64,000 nt of DNA from JALHST01 sp963798435 (GCA_963798435.1 CAWCTF010000006.1:434001-498000); one strand, 5' to 3'. Shown: positions 35,884-44,750, counted from the first letter of the stretch. Numbers and translations are program-made. The notes: generated by a model from the letters alone, not told the origin.

Positions 35884-36768
35884 TTGAAAGTCCGCAAATT
35901 TGCCGCAATCGATATCGGCTCCAACGCAATACGTCTTTTGACGCAAAATGTTATTGAGGAAGCGGATAAAAAAACCCAATTTCACAAGAGTTCCCTAATC
36001 AGGGTCCCCGTGCGTCTTGGCAAGGATGCCTTTACCAAGGGCAAAATATCTGACCGTAATACAGAGCGAATTGTGAATACAATGAAAGCTTTCAAACTTT
36101 TGATGGAAGTTTCCGAAGTCGAAAAATATATGGCCTGTGCTACTTCGGCCATTCGGGAGGCAGCGAACGGAAACGAAATTGTCGATGTTATCTCCCAGGA
36201 ATGTGGTATTCGAGTAGAAATAATCGATGGAAAGCGAGAGGCATCGATTATCGCGGCAACGAATGTGCAGAAAATCATTCAACCAGATAGCGCCTATTTA
36301 TATATTGATGTAGGAGGTGGAAGCACCGAGTTCACGCTTTTTTCCGATGGTGAAGTACAAATTTCGCAATCCTTCCAATTAGGTACGGTGCGTATACTTA
36401 ATAATAAGGTAGGTGATGAAGTGTGGCAAGATCTTGAAAATTGGATTCGATCGTGGATCCATACAACCAATAAGCTGTACATTATTGGTTCGGGGGGCAA
36501 TATCAACAAATTACATAAAATGTCTGGCCATAAAGAGGGAGAACCATTAACGTATTCTGGGTTGAATCGTCAGTATGGTGTATTGCAAAAGCTGACGTAT
36601 GAAGAACGCATTTCAGAATTAGGTTTGAATCCTGATCGGGCCGACGTCATTATTCCTGCTGCGCGAATTTTTCTTTCGGTGGCAAAGTGGAGTGGGGCTA
36701 AGAAAATCTATGTTCCTAAAATTGGACTTTCAGACGGTATCATCAATGCCTTATATTATGCAGTTTGA
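35884..36768 (+). CDS. ppx: Exopolyphosphatase / Ppx-GppA family phosphatase
   Basis: ASKHA-fold phosphatase that hydrolyses polyphosphate from the ends, or pppGpp in the GppA branch. The 294 residues carry phosphate-1 motif FAAIDIGSNAIRLL (about 6-19), ACATSAIREAANG near 80-92 and phosphate-2 motif YIDVGGGSTEFTLF near 140-153. It lacks the long C-terminal HD-like extension of E. coli Ppx. The start must be TTG (35884), since no in-frame ATG lies between it and the ppk1 stop 12 bases upstream. It completes a sixA-ppk1-ppx unit. Confidence 0.9.
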   Translation: MKVRKFAAIDIGSNAIRLLTQNVIEEADKKTQFHKSSLIRVPVRLGKDAFTKGKISDRNTERIVNTMKAFKLLMEVSEVEKYMACATSAIREAANGNEIVDVISQECGIRVEIIDGKREASIIAATNVQKIIQPDSAYLYIDVGGGSTEFTLFSDGEVQISQSFQLGTVRILNNKVGDEVWQDLENWIRSWIHTTNKLYIIGSGGNINKLHKMSGHKEGEPLTYSGLNRQYGVLQKLTYEERISELGLNPDRADVIIPAARIFLSVAKWSGAKKIYVPKIGLSDGIINALYYAV

Positions 36769-36884
36769 TTCCATAACATAGTATTGATTTTAAACCTACG
36801 ACAGTTGGCCAAATTGGGCACCCAGTCAAGGAAAAAGGATTGCAAGCTTTACAAGCGGGCCCTTAAAAGCCCAAAATCAAAAGG

Positions 36885-37466
36885 TCAACCATGAATTGTG
36901 AGGTCTTTACCAAGATCTTTCATTATATCGGCCTCGAATTCTAAAAGATCATGCCATTTTTTATCGACTTCAGCACGATTGCCAAATTGCCTTGCGAATT
37001 TCAGGAACAAGGTATAGTGGCCTGCTTCACTGATCATTAAGGTTTTGTAAAAATTCGCCAATTCTTTATCCTTCAGTTGTTCTGATAGTAACCTAAAGCG
37101 CTCACAGCTTCTCGCTTCTATCAAGGCGGCATACAACAAGCGATGCACCAATTGGGTCGTCCTACTTCCGCCTTTTGGAAAAAATTTCAACAAGGCGATT
37201 ACATACGCGTCTTTCCGGTCTCTTCCCAAGGTTTTTCCACGTGCAATTATTCGATCATGCACCATTTTAAAATGAGCCATTTCCTCACGTGACAATGAAA
37301 TCATTTCTTCTACAAGTTCGGTATATTCGGGAAAGCCGATAATCAACGAAATGGCGGTGCTTGCTGCCTTCTGTTCACAGTAGGCATGATCGATCAGGAT
37401 GTCGTCGATATTTTTCTCAACGATGTTGACCCAACGCGGGTCGGTAGGCAATTTTAGGCCAAGCAT
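36885..37466 (-). CDS. miaE: tRNA-(ms2io6A37)-hydroxylase MiaE-like protein
   Basis: Non-haem diiron monooxygenase of the MiaE family, which hydroxylates the isopentenyl side chain of ms2i6A37 in tRNA. The 193 residues form a four-helix ferritin-like bundle with metal ligands in DHAYCEQKAAS, SLSREEMAHFKMVHDRI (ExxH), EARSCERFRLL and SEAGHYTLFLKFA. It is convergent with ppx, with about 115 bp between them, and divergent from a small membrane protein. Confidence 0.9.
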   Translation of the reverse strand: MLGLKLPTDPRWVNIVEKNIDDILIDHAYCEQKAASTAISLIIGFPEYTELVEEMISLSREEMAHFKMVHDRIIARGKTLGRDRKDAYVIALLKFFPKGGSRTTQLVHRLLYAALIEARSCERFRLLSEQLKDKELANFYKTLMISEAGHYTLFLKFARQFGNRAEVDKKWHDLLEFEADIMKDLGKDLTIHG

Positions 37467-37538
37467 AGCGTTAGATTATTAGATTTGTAAAGGTACGATG
37501 AAAGGAATATCATTCAAAATCAGATAAATTGATGACCA

Positions 37539-37901
37539 ATGAATTCATTCTATAAAGTATTGGCATGGATTTTTGCAATCCTGTGTATTATTGCAGCGCT
37601 TTTGCAGTATAATGATCCAGATCCCGTTATTTGGATGGCGATTTACGGAGTAGCCGCCGCAGTGTCAATTGGTTTTGCAAGCGATAGGATAAAACCCTAC
37701 ATCCCCTTGATATTAGGTGTTTTGGGTGTTTTTGGATTTATCTATGTATTTCCAAATCATTTCGAAGGATTTGATTTTGCCCAAGGTATGAGTTCTACCG
37801 ATGTTGAGGAAGGAAGGGAAGCCTTTGGTCTCTTGATTATTTCAATGGCCATGTTTTTATTTGCCATTCGGATAAAATTTGGGGCCGATCGACCCGATTG
37901 A
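37539..37901 (+). CDS. TMEM220-family small membrane protein
   Basis: 120 residues with four hydrophobic segments (about 5-22, 30-47, 54-71 and 98-114). The motif QYNDPDPVIWMAIYG between the first two segments is the TMEM220 family signature (Tyr-Asn-Asp-Pro-Asp-Pro). Function in bacteria is unknown. It is convergent with dnaX, seven bases apart. Confidence 0.8.
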   Translation: MNSFYKVLAWIFAILCIIAALLQYNDPDPVIWMAIYGVAAAVSIGFASDRIKPYIPLILGVLGVFGFIYVFPNHFEGFDFAQGMSSTDVEEGREAFGLLIISMAMFLFAIRIKFGADRPD

Positions 37902-37908
37902 TCCGCAG

Positions 37909-39732
37909 CTATAAGTCTAAATCGAATTCTTTTCTTAAAATGTCAATGGCAGGATTTTTTTCCCGTAATTTTTGATATTTCTCTTCGGGGGTAAACGCAA
38001 ATCTTTTGGCGGTCGTTTCATTGACCTTGATATGCAATTCAATAAAATGGTTATTTAATTTTTGACGTAAATAATCTATAAGGTCATACTGCTCACGTTC
38101 AATTTCTTTTTTCATTGTGTCGTTCGGCAGTTCGAGTTGAATGATAGTTCCATCTCTTAACTTCGGAGTATCGGTTTGCAGGCTCGAGGCCAAAATCTTT
38201 CTTCCTTCAGCATCGATTTTATGAACAAAATTTGTCCAATGCAGCCGTAATTCTTCCTCTGTAAAATCTTCCCTTGGTAGTAGGTCTTTATCAATAGTTT
38301 CATCTTTTTTACGCAGTTCATGGGCCTTTTTGGCCTTGAGACTGGCAAGCGAAAGACCGGAAACCCTATTTACAGCTGGGGAAATACCGATTTTATTAAC
38401 GACAATGCTATCGGTTTCAGAGAATGAAGTTGACGTTTCTGCCTGAATTACCTCGACCGATTCAGTTGTCAGCTTTGAAAAATCGTGCTTCCTTTGTTTT
38501 TCCTCAGTTATGAGACCCTCTTGAAACGCGATTGGCTTGGTTTTTACGGAGGTCCTATCTGTCAGTGGGTCAGTGACTTTGGGGGTGCGATTAAAATTTT
38601 TATAGAATGATGCAGGGGCAATAAAATCTATAGTAGTATTGTTTAAAGCAACCGATTCAGGATTTTTTTTTTCACCATTAAAATCAATGGAGGCAAGTTT
38701 CATTAAGGTGAGCTCCACCAGTAGCCGTTGATTTTTACTGGCCTTGTATTTTAGGTCACAGTCATTCGCCATGTCCAAGGCTCTCAATAAAAACGGATCA
38801 GATGCTTTTTTGGATTGCTCTAGATACTTATTTTTTGTAGACTCACCAACTTCCAATAATTCAAGGGTATCCTTGAACCGGCAAACCATAAGATCTCGAA
38901 AATGGGTAGCAAGTCCCGTAATGAAATGGTGCCCATCAAAACCTAATGCCAACGTTTTATTAAATAGAAGGAGCAGATCCGGAATGTTATGTGTTAATAT
39001 AAGTTCTGTTGTAGTGATAAAGGTTTCATAATCAAGGACGTTTAGATTTTCGGTAACAGCCTTGCGCGTAAGGTTTTTGCCTGAAAAACTCACGACCCTA
39101 TCAAAAATTGAAAGTGCATCGCGCATGGCACCATCGGCTTTTTGGGCAATAATATGTAAGGCATCTTCTTCGGCATCGATACCTTGTTTCTCGGCAATAT
39201 ATTTTAAATATTCGGCGGCATCCTTAACGGTAATTCGTTTAAAATCGAATATTTGGCACCGTGAAAGTATCGTAGGGATGATTTTATGCTTTTCTGTTGT
39301 GGCAAGAATAAAAATGGCATGTTTTGGAGGTTCCTCCAAAGTCTTCAAAAAGGCATTGAAGGCAGATTGGGACAACATATGCACTTCGTCAATGATATAC
39401 ACCTTGTACTTGCCTATTTGGGGTGGAATACGAACCTGGTCGATTAGGTTTCGTATGTCATCGACCGAATTGTTCGAAGCAGCATCCAATTCAAAAATAT
39501 TAAAGGCAAAGTCCTCATCCACTTTTTCGGTACCATCTGAATTGATTTGTTTGGCCAAAATACGGGCACAGGTAGTTTTTCCAACGCCTCTTGGTCCGGT
39601 GAACAAGAGCGCTTGTGCCAAATGGTTGCTTTCGATGGCATTGGTAAGCGTGTTGGTAATGGCCTCTTGGCCTACAACATCTTTAAAAGATTGAGGTCTG
39701 TATTTTCGTGCCGATACGATAAAAGGTTCCAA
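37909..39732 (-). CDS. dnaX: DNA polymerase III subunit gamma/tau
   Basis: Clamp-loader ATPase. The catalytic part covers about 1-340: FIVSARKYRPQSFKDVVGQE opening, Walker A GPRGVGKTT, Walker B/DEAH-like IDEVHMLSQSAFNAF and sensor 1/SRC TILSRCQIF. The zinc-binding module with four Cys found in most bacterial DnaX is absent: after ILAKQIN the sequence goes directly to SDGTEKVDEDFAFN. I start at a TTG (39732, giving LEPFIVSARKY). An ATG at 39792 lies upstream of a TATATTTG promoter element on this strand, so it would not be transcribed. The C-terminal third is the variable tau region. Confidence 0.92.
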   Translation of the reverse strand: MEPFIVSARKYRPQSFKDVVGQEAITNTLTNAIESNHLAQALLFTGPRGVGKTTCARILAKQINSDGTEKVDEDFAFNIFELDAASNNSVDDIRNLIDQVRIPPQIGKYKVYIIDEVHMLSQSAFNAFLKTLEEPPKHAIFILATTEKHKIIPTILSRCQIFDFKRITVKDAAEYLKYIAEKQGIDAEEDALHIIAQKADGAMRDALSIFDRVVSFSGKNLTRKAVTENLNVLDYETFITTTELILTHNIPDLLLLFNKTLALGFDGHHFITGLATHFRDLMVCRFKDTLELLEVGESTKNKYLEQSKKASDPFLLRALDMANDCDLKYKASKNQRLLVELTLMKLASIDFNGEKKNPESVALNNTTIDFIAPASFYKNFNRTPKVTDPLTDRTSVKTKPIAFQEGLITEEKQRKHDFSKLTTESVEVIQAETSTSFSETDSIVVNKIGISPAVNRVSGLSLASLKAKKAHELRKKDETIDKDLLPREDFTEEELRLHWTNFVHKIDAEGRKILASSLQTDTPKLRDGTIIQLELPNDTMKKEIEREQYDLIDYLRQKLNNHFIELHIKVNETTAKRFAFTPEEKYQKLREKNPAIDILRKEFDLDL

Positions 39733-39769
39733 TATTACCGATTTTAGGGAATGCCAAACAGCATTTTTA

Positions 39770-39777
39770 CAAATATA
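39770..39777 (-). promoter_or_regulatory. -7 element TATATTTG of dnaX
   Basis: On the minus strand TATATTTG fits TAnnTTTG and lies 37 bases before the TTG start at 39732. It decides the start: the ATG at 39792 is upstream of it. Confidence 0.5.
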
Positions 39778-39842
39778 AAAATAGCAAGGCATACTGGGGT
39801 CTATTTGCTTTGGTTTACCGACTTATTTATCAACAATTGGCG

Positions 39843-39850
39843 TAACTTTG
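39843..39850 (+). promoter_or_regulatory. -7 element TAACTTTG of rnpB
   Basis: Exact TAnnTTTG match ending about four to six bases before the first paired base of the RNA (39856). No -33 TTG at standard spacing. It is divergent from the dnaX promoter, about 65 bp away. Confidence 0.6.
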
Positions 39851-39853
39851 CCA

Positions 39854-40205
39854 GAGCAGGCCACCTTATCGCCGCTGCTCCCGACCCCGATAGCTATCGG
39901 GGTCGGAGCGGAGGAGGAAAGTCCGGACACCATAGTGCGGCATAGCGGGTAACACCCGTCTCCCGTTCCGATGAAAATCGGGTTCGGGACGGACCAGTGC
40001 AACAGAAAGAATGTACAGTTAGGCTGTAGTGAAATCAGGTAAACTCTATGCGGTGAAACGCCATGTAAATCGGTGCTTGAGGGCTGCACGTCCAAGCCGA
40101 AGGGTAGGCGGTTAGATTACGGAAGTAATTTCGTGACTAGATAAATGATAGGGAGTTCCTGGGCATTGTCGAGGGCATACAGAATCCGGCTTATGGCCTG
40201 CTTTT
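39854..40205 (+). ncRNA. rnpB: RNase P RNA, bacterial class A
   Basis: Catalytic RNA that matures the 5' end of tRNAs. Diagnostic segments are in order: TATCGCCGCTGCTC (P2 region), a long P3 hairpin, GGAGGAAAGTCCGGACACC (P4 5' strand), ACAGAAAGAATGTACAG, GAGGGCTGCACGTCCAAGCC and the 3' ACAGAATCCGGCTTAT. The ends pair as P1: GCAGGCC (39856-39862) with GGCCTGC (40195-40201), followed by eight T residues (40202-40209). P3 contains a perfect 26-base palindrome (39881-39906). Ends are approximate. Confidence 0.92.
39881..39906. repeat. Perfect 26-bp palindrome in rnpB P3
   Basis: The 13-base arm CCGACCCCGATAG is followed by its exact reverse complement, with no spacer. The core CCGATAGCTATCGG resembles the REP-like TCCCGA/TCGGGA element at 8110-8127. 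Confidence 0.7.
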
Positions 40206-40383
40206 TTTTAAGGAAATGTGCTTTAGAAGTCAATTGGAAAACGCTTTTTCCGGTTTCAAAGAGTTTGTGGACTACTCAATGGGTACCACGCGTGATTACT
40301 TTCTATGAATCACATTTTGCCCCCCTTAATGCGTCATAATTCCCAAAATACAAAATCGAACCCCTTAAATTGGAGAATCAATT
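40206..40383. other. Spacer between rnpB and rsmD
   Basis: The T run at 40202-40209 presumably ends rnpB. No gene is visible after it; a short plus-strand open frame here overlaps rnpB and is an artefact. Confidence 0.4.
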
Positions 40384-40926
40384 TCAGGATTGTGCCTCAA
40401 AAAAGCTAAATACGCTGCCGCCGTACTTTCGAGCCCTTTTAAAGTTAGCAATACCAGAAAAATCGAGTTGCTTCGGATGTTCTATGATTAAGGTTCCTTG
40501 ATCTGCCAAGAGCGAATTGCGAAAAACCAGTTCTGTAATTTTTGTAAATTCTTCCAAGGATAATTTATATGGCGGGTCGGCAAAAATTATATCGGCCTTG
40601 GCGGTATGCTGCGCCAGAAATTTAAAAACGTCGTTGCGTTGGGTTTCCATTGTAAATCCCAGTTCTTGGGCGGTCTTCGTTATGAATTGAATGCATCCCG
40701 GATCGCCATCCACACATAAGATATGTTTCGTGCCCCTACTGGCAAACTCATAGCCAATATTACCAGTACCTGAAAATAAGTCGATGACGGTCAAGTCTTC
40801 AAAATAATAGTGGTTGTTGAGGATATTAAAGAGCGCCTCTTTGGCCATATCGGTCGTCGGCCTCACTGGTAATTTATTGGGCGCCTTGATTTGACGGCCC
40901 TTATGAGTTCCAGAAATAATGCGCAT
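40384..40926 (-). CDS. rsmD: 16S rRNA (guanine(966)-N2)-methyltransferase RsmD
   Basis: SAM-dependent methyltransferase acting on G966 of 16S rRNA during 30S assembly. The 180 residues begin MRIISGTHKGRQIKAP, with the family RPTTDMAKEALFNIL near 26-40, SAM motif DLFSGTGNIGYEFASRG near 50-66 and catalytic motif FADPPY near 115-120. The start overlaps the stop of the DUF3822 gene by one base, so the two are translationally coupled. Confidence 0.95.
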   Translation of the reverse strand: MRIISGTHKGRQIKAPNKLPVRPTTDMAKEALFNILNNHYYFEDLTVIDLFSGTGNIGYEFASRGTKHILCVDGDPGCIQFITKTAQELGFTMETQRNDVFKFLAQHTAKADIIFADPPYKLSLEEFTKITELVFRNSLLADQGTLIIEHPKQLDFSGIANFKRARKYGGSVFSFFEAQS

Positions 40927-41762
40927 TATAAGGTGCTAAGTACAGTATAGTCGACCGATTCTAAATCTTTATTCATACCGAGGTCTACATGGTTCTTTGG
41001 TATGTGCAGCGAGACATCCTTGATGTACTGATAACAGAGGTCATAGATGTCATCGTTTGTGGTTACAGAGCCGAACAATTTTACAACGATATTTTCGGTA
41101 TCTATCGCAAGTTGTTCCAAGGTAAAAAGCAGATAATAAATGAAATCTTCCTTCGTGGCGTATTTGAAATTATTGTAGAATAAAAGTTTTTTTTGGGAGA
41201 TAACAATCAGGTCCATTTGATTTTCAGAAACATATACAAAGCATATCGGATTTTTAGTGCTGTTAGGACTGTTCAAAAGTGAATTGATAAGGATACTGCC
41301 GTGATGCTGAAATTCAAATTCGCCGAATAGATCGAAAATATAATTGTTGATGTTTGCAAAGGGTACGTATACATTGAAAAGATCATAACTCCTTATTTCA
41401 TCAAAGGCCAAATGGTCATTGGCAAGTATTTTGGTATTGAATTTTAGATAGTGGGCCAATTCGTCTTCTTTGAACAATGATTTTGGGACTAAGCTGAAAA
41501 ATTGATTTTTATGAATGACGATGACCTCTGAATAGCCCTGTTGCACTATATTAAATTGCGCTAAGAAGGTCTCAAGTTCCTTTAATAGGTTGTGTGGGCT
41601 AAGTTCCCTGTCAAAAAAAAGGTTCTTTGATTTAAGTATCGAATTGGATAGGGTGTCAAGCACACAAAAAGAAAGTCCATTCAAACTAACTTGAATGGAC
41701 AGTTTCTTAAAATCTTCGGTAGTTTTTTCTATAGAATTATCGCTCTTCACCTTTTTTATCAT
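40926..41762 (-). CDS. DUF3822 family protein
   Basis: 278 residues, no signal or membrane segment. It matches the Bacteroidota-specific DUF3822 family, which has a distant actin/ASKHA-like pattern; the opening KKLSIQVSLNGLSFCVLDT is typical. No active-site motif can be named. It overlaps rsmD by one base downstream and the preceding gene by 26 bases, so the three make one translationally coupled unit. The conserved pairing with rsmD suggests a link to ribosome assembly, but that is inference. Confidence 0.75.
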   Translation of the reverse strand: MIKKVKSDNSIEKTTEDFKKLSIQVSLNGLSFCVLDTLSNSILKSKNLFFDRELSPHNLLKELETFLAQFNIVQQGYSEVIVIHKNQFFSLVPKSLFKEDELAHYLKFNTKILANDHLAFDEIRSYDLFNVYVPFANINNYIFDLFGEFEFQHHGSILINSLLNSPNSTKNPICFVYVSENQMDLIVISQKKLLFYNNFKYATKEDFIYYLLFTLEQLAIDTENIVVKLFGSVTTNDDIYDLCYQYIKDVSLHIPKNHVDLGMNKDLESVDYTVLSTL

Positions 41763-42390
41763 AGATCGGAGGCCAGTTCCCGCTTGTACTAACTTCGGTT
41801 AGCGAACCGACCTTTATTTCGGCACCATTGACTTCCTCGACGCCTATCTGGGCATTCTCCCTAGCAAGATAATCTTTTGGTTGATCCCACAATACCAAAT
41901 CCTTTTTAACCTTTGCCTCAAAAACAGGGGCCTTATAACCACCTTTATCAATAATATCGGATTTCATTTCGAATTTCTGACCATTTTGTGAACCAGGAAC
42001 ATCCATCATGCTTTTATACCGGTCGTCTTTTTTAAACAACGAATCACGAACTGAAACGAATCCCAATGTATCGATGATCTTAACTTCTTTCAATAAATCG
42101 ATGCCATAGGCCTTGTCGAACTCGAGGTACGAAGAATCCCTTTGTTGGGTAATCGTATATTTTCCAGTATCCACAAAACTTATCAAACTATTGAAATCTT
42201 TCGCATACCTCCCATTGACCGATTTGTAGGCTTCTTGGGCACTTCTAATATCCTTCAATTTTGAGATTACTTTTTGAAAACGCTCTTCCTTCACTTTATT
42301 GAATTCGATCGGCCCCGTTACAGATTTATAAATCATATATCCTAAAAAGATACATGCTATCCAAAGTACGATTTGTATTGCAGTCTTCAT
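41737..42390 (-). CDS. Conserved membrane-anchored hypothetical protein
   Basis: 217 residues with an N-terminal signal-anchor (IQIVLWIACIFLGYMIYKSV, about 5-24). Next comes a helix with FQKVISKLKDIRSAQEAYKSVNGRYAKDFNSL (two parts, FQKVISKLKDIRSAQEAYK and SVNGRYAKDFNSL), which resembles the post-helix region of type IV pilin-like proteins. No prepilin peptidase site (Gly-Phe/Met-Glu before the helix) is seen. The rest is soluble with no recognised domain. It is first in the unit with DUF3822 and rsmD, behind a TAGATTTG promoter element. Function unknown. Confidence 0.65.
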   Translation of the reverse strand: MKTAIQIVLWIACIFLGYMIYKSVTGPIEFNKVKEERFQKVISKLKDIRSAQEAYKSVNGRYAKDFNSLISFVDTGKYTITQQRDSSYLEFDKAYGIDLLKEVKIIDTLGFVSVRDSLFKKDDRYKSMMDVPGSQNGQKFEMKSDIIDKGGYKAPVFEAKVKKDLVLWDQPKDYLARENAQIGVEEVNGAEIKVGSLTEVSTSGNWPPIYDKKGEER

Positions 42391-42423
42391 TTCTTGCGTG
42401 TTAATTAAATTTAGCGGTTAGGA

Positions 42424-42431
42424 CAAATCTA
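42424..42431 (-). promoter_or_regulatory. -7 element TAGATTTG of the rsmD operon
   Basis: Minus-strand TAGATTTG fits TAnnTTTG and ends 33 bases before the ATG at 42390. No -33 TTG at the usual spacing. Confidence 0.45.
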
Positions 42432-42645
42432 CAATTTTTTTGGAAACTGCCTAATTTTTTATAACTCGATTTTAGCCACAACAATTTTGCCTAAATTCAG
42501 TGGATCTTCCGACCGGCAATGGGCTTTATTCGAGTCGGGCGTTATCGATATCCGGAAAGAATCACAGGGTAGGGCAAACGGGTTTACAAGATCTTTTATC
42601 GAAGGAGCTTACATCCTTCCAAATCATGGTTATCTTTGGGGTCCT

Positions 42646-44085
42646 ATGAATTCGATCACCGCGGTTTCTTTTTATAAAATACTAAAGGAAAAATTCCCTC
42701 ATAATCCGACGAATACTCAATCGGTCGCTTTGCAGCAACTATCAGAATATGTTTTATCGAAAGAAAAAGACCAAATCTTTCTGTTAAAGGGGTACGCCGG
42801 GACCGGTAAAACGACCTTGGTAGGAACTTTGGTAAACTGTTTGTGGAATACAACCATGAAGGCCGTACTTATGGCGCCGACCGGTAGGGCTGCCAAAGTG
42901 ATGAGCAACTATTCAAACACGCTAGCCTACACGATCCATCGGAAAATATACTTTCCTAAAAAGCAGCGAGGTGGGGGAGTCCAGTTTATTTTGGCACCGA
43001 ATAAACATAGGAACACCATTTTTATCGTGGATGAGGCTTCCATGATTCCAGACACGCTCACAGATGCCAAATTGTTCGAAAACGGTTCGTTGCTTGACGA
43101 TCTTATGATGTTCGTCTATTCTGGTTATAATTGTAAATTGTTATTGATAGGCGATACCGCCCAGTTGCCGCCGGTACATTTAGATCTGAGCCCTGCGCTT
43201 GATGCCGATAAACTAGCAAATACCTATAACAAAAAGGTTATCAGGCTAGAAATGGAGGAGGTCATGCGACAATCGGTTGATTCTGGAATTTTAGCAAATG
43301 CCACTTTGTTAAGGGAGCAACTGCAGTCTAACTTTTTCGAAACCTTTCAATTTGATCTTAAGGCCTATGATGATATAGTTCGCCTGATCGAGGGAAACGA
43401 AATACTTGAGGCCATCGAAGAATCGTATGCTACAAATGGGAAAGAAGAAACCACCTTGATCGTAAGGTCGAATAAAAGGGCCAATTTGTACAACGAGAAC
43501 ATAAGAAATCGCATTCTTTTTTTGGAGAACGAACTCGCCGTGGGTGATTTTATGATGGTGGTAAAGAACAATTATTTTTGGTTGGATCCAGAAACAGAGG
43601 CCGGATTCATAGCCAATGGCGACCTTATAGAGGTACTTGAAATTTTAAACATCAAGGAACTATATGGTTTTAAGTTTGCGGAGGTCGTGGTAAAAATGGT
43701 AGACTACCCAAAGCAAAAACCCTTCGAAACCGTGTTACTTTTAGATACCATCCAGGCCGAATCCCCTTCGTTGTCCTACGAGGATGGTAACCGTTTGTAT
43801 CTGGAAGTCATGAAAGATTACGAGCATGAAAAGTCAAAGTACAAAAAATTCCTAGCAGTAAAGAACAATAAATTCTTTAATGCGCTGCAAGTAAAATTTT
43901 CGTACGCCATAACCTGTCATAAATCACAAGGAGGACAATGGAATACGGTTTTCATAGAACAACCTTATAGTCCGAATGGCATTGACAAGGAATATTTACG
44001 ATGGCTCTATACGGCAGTTACCCGTGCCAAGAATAAATTGTACCTAATTGGTTTCAAGAACGATTTTTTTGTTGCTTCGGAATAG
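42646..44085 (+). CDS. RecD-like ATP-dependent DNA helicase (superfamily 1)
   Basis: About 479 residues from MNSITAVSFYKIL. The frame is open to 42487, but those residues are not conserved in kind and the family start fits 42646. SF1 motifs: Walker A LLKGYAGTGKTTLVG near 46-60, APTGRAAKVM, Walker B IFIVDEASMIPD, LLIGDTAQLPPV (motif III), and the C-terminal UvrD-like ITCHKSQGGQW and YTAVTRAKNKLYLIG. It is not a full RecBCD RecD or RecD2 (no N-terminal HhH region). Likely a repair helicase acting with unknown partners. Confidence 0.88.
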   Translation: MNSITAVSFYKILKEKFPHNPTNTQSVALQQLSEYVLSKEKDQIFLLKGYAGTGKTTLVGTLVNCLWNTTMKAVLMAPTGRAAKVMSNYSNTLAYTIHRKIYFPKKQRGGGVQFILAPNKHRNTIFIVDEASMIPDTLTDAKLFENGSLLDDLMMFVYSGYNCKLLLIGDTAQLPPVHLDLSPALDADKLANTYNKKVIRLEMEEVMRQSVDSGILANATLLREQLQSNFFETFQFDLKAYDDIVRLIEGNEILEAIEESYATNGKEETTLIVRSNKRANLYNENIRNRILFLENELAVGDFMMVVKNNYFWLDPETEAGFIANGDLIEVLEILNIKELYGFKFAEVVVKMVDYPKQKPFETVLLLDTIQAESPSLSYEDGNRLYLEVMKDYEHEKSKYKKFLAVKNNKFFNALQVKFSYAITCHKSQGGQWNTVFIEQPYSPNGIDKEYLRWLYTAVTRAKNKLYLIGFKNDFFVASE

Positions 44086-44180
44086 ATTAATTTCGCAATG
44101 TACAAGGAGATGATGATCGGTGATAGGTCGTAAACCTAAATCCCGAAACTTCGAGCCGATGAAACAAAAAGCACCTCTTA

Positions 44181-44750
44181 ATGACCTCCGAAACCATACT
44201 TAGTATCTTCTTGGGCATTGGTCTGGCTGCATCTGTAGGTTTCAGAGTGTTTTTGCCATTATTTGCCTTAAGTGCTGCGTCTTATTTTGGCCTATGGCAA
44301 TTGAACGCCACTTGGGAATGGATAGGCAGTTTTGGGGCGCTCAGTATGTTTGGGGTTGCAACTTTGGTAGAAATTTTCGGTTATTTTATTCCTTGGATCG
44401 ATCATGTGTTAGATTCATTTGCGATACCAATGGCGGCCATTGCTGGAACGGCGGTAATGGTATCAACGATTACCGGACTTGACCCATCCGTAACTTGGGC
44501 CTTGGCCATCATAGCCGGTGGAGGAACCGCGACTGCGATTAAAGGCGCCGGTGCTGCTGCGCGATTAACGTCGACGACATCGACCGGTGGGTTTGGAAAT
44601 CCAATAGTCTCAACCATGGAAACGGGCACGGCGATGGTGGTGACGACCGCCTCAATTTTTGCCCCGATTTTAGGAGTGATACTGGTTATCATTATTTTGG
44701 TTTTTATATTTTGGCTGTATCGAAAAATACGTCCGAGGATCAAATCATAA
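44181..44750 (+). CDS. DUF4126 integral membrane protein
   Basis: 189 residues, mostly hydrophobic, with five or six membrane segments (about 5-38, 47-68, 77-96, 102-118, 153-180). The glycine-rich MAAIAGTAVMVS and AGGGTATAIKGAGAAARL segments and the first helix SIFLGIGLAASVGFRVFLP are characteristic of DUF4126. Function is unknown. It is followed by kdsB after 16 bases, so it may share that transcript. Confidence 0.82.
   Translation: MTSETILSIFLGIGLAASVGFRVFLPLFALSAASYFGLWQLNATWEWIGSFGALSMFGVATLVEIFGYFIPWIDHVLDSFAIPMAAIAGTAVMVSTITGLDPSVTWALAIIAGGGTATAIKGAGAAARLTSTTSTGGFGNPIVSTMETGTAMVVTTASIFAPILGVILVIIILVFIFWLYRKIRPRIKS

Noticed and set aside
39823..40339. Open frames across the rnpB region on both strands
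   Set aside because: They overlap the RNase P RNA, whose conserved segments and P1 pairing explain the sequence.
42487..42645. Upstream start of the RecD-like helicase
   Set aside because: The 53 extra residues would start at a TTG and do not resemble the family; MNSITAVSFYKIL at 42646 fits the usual start.
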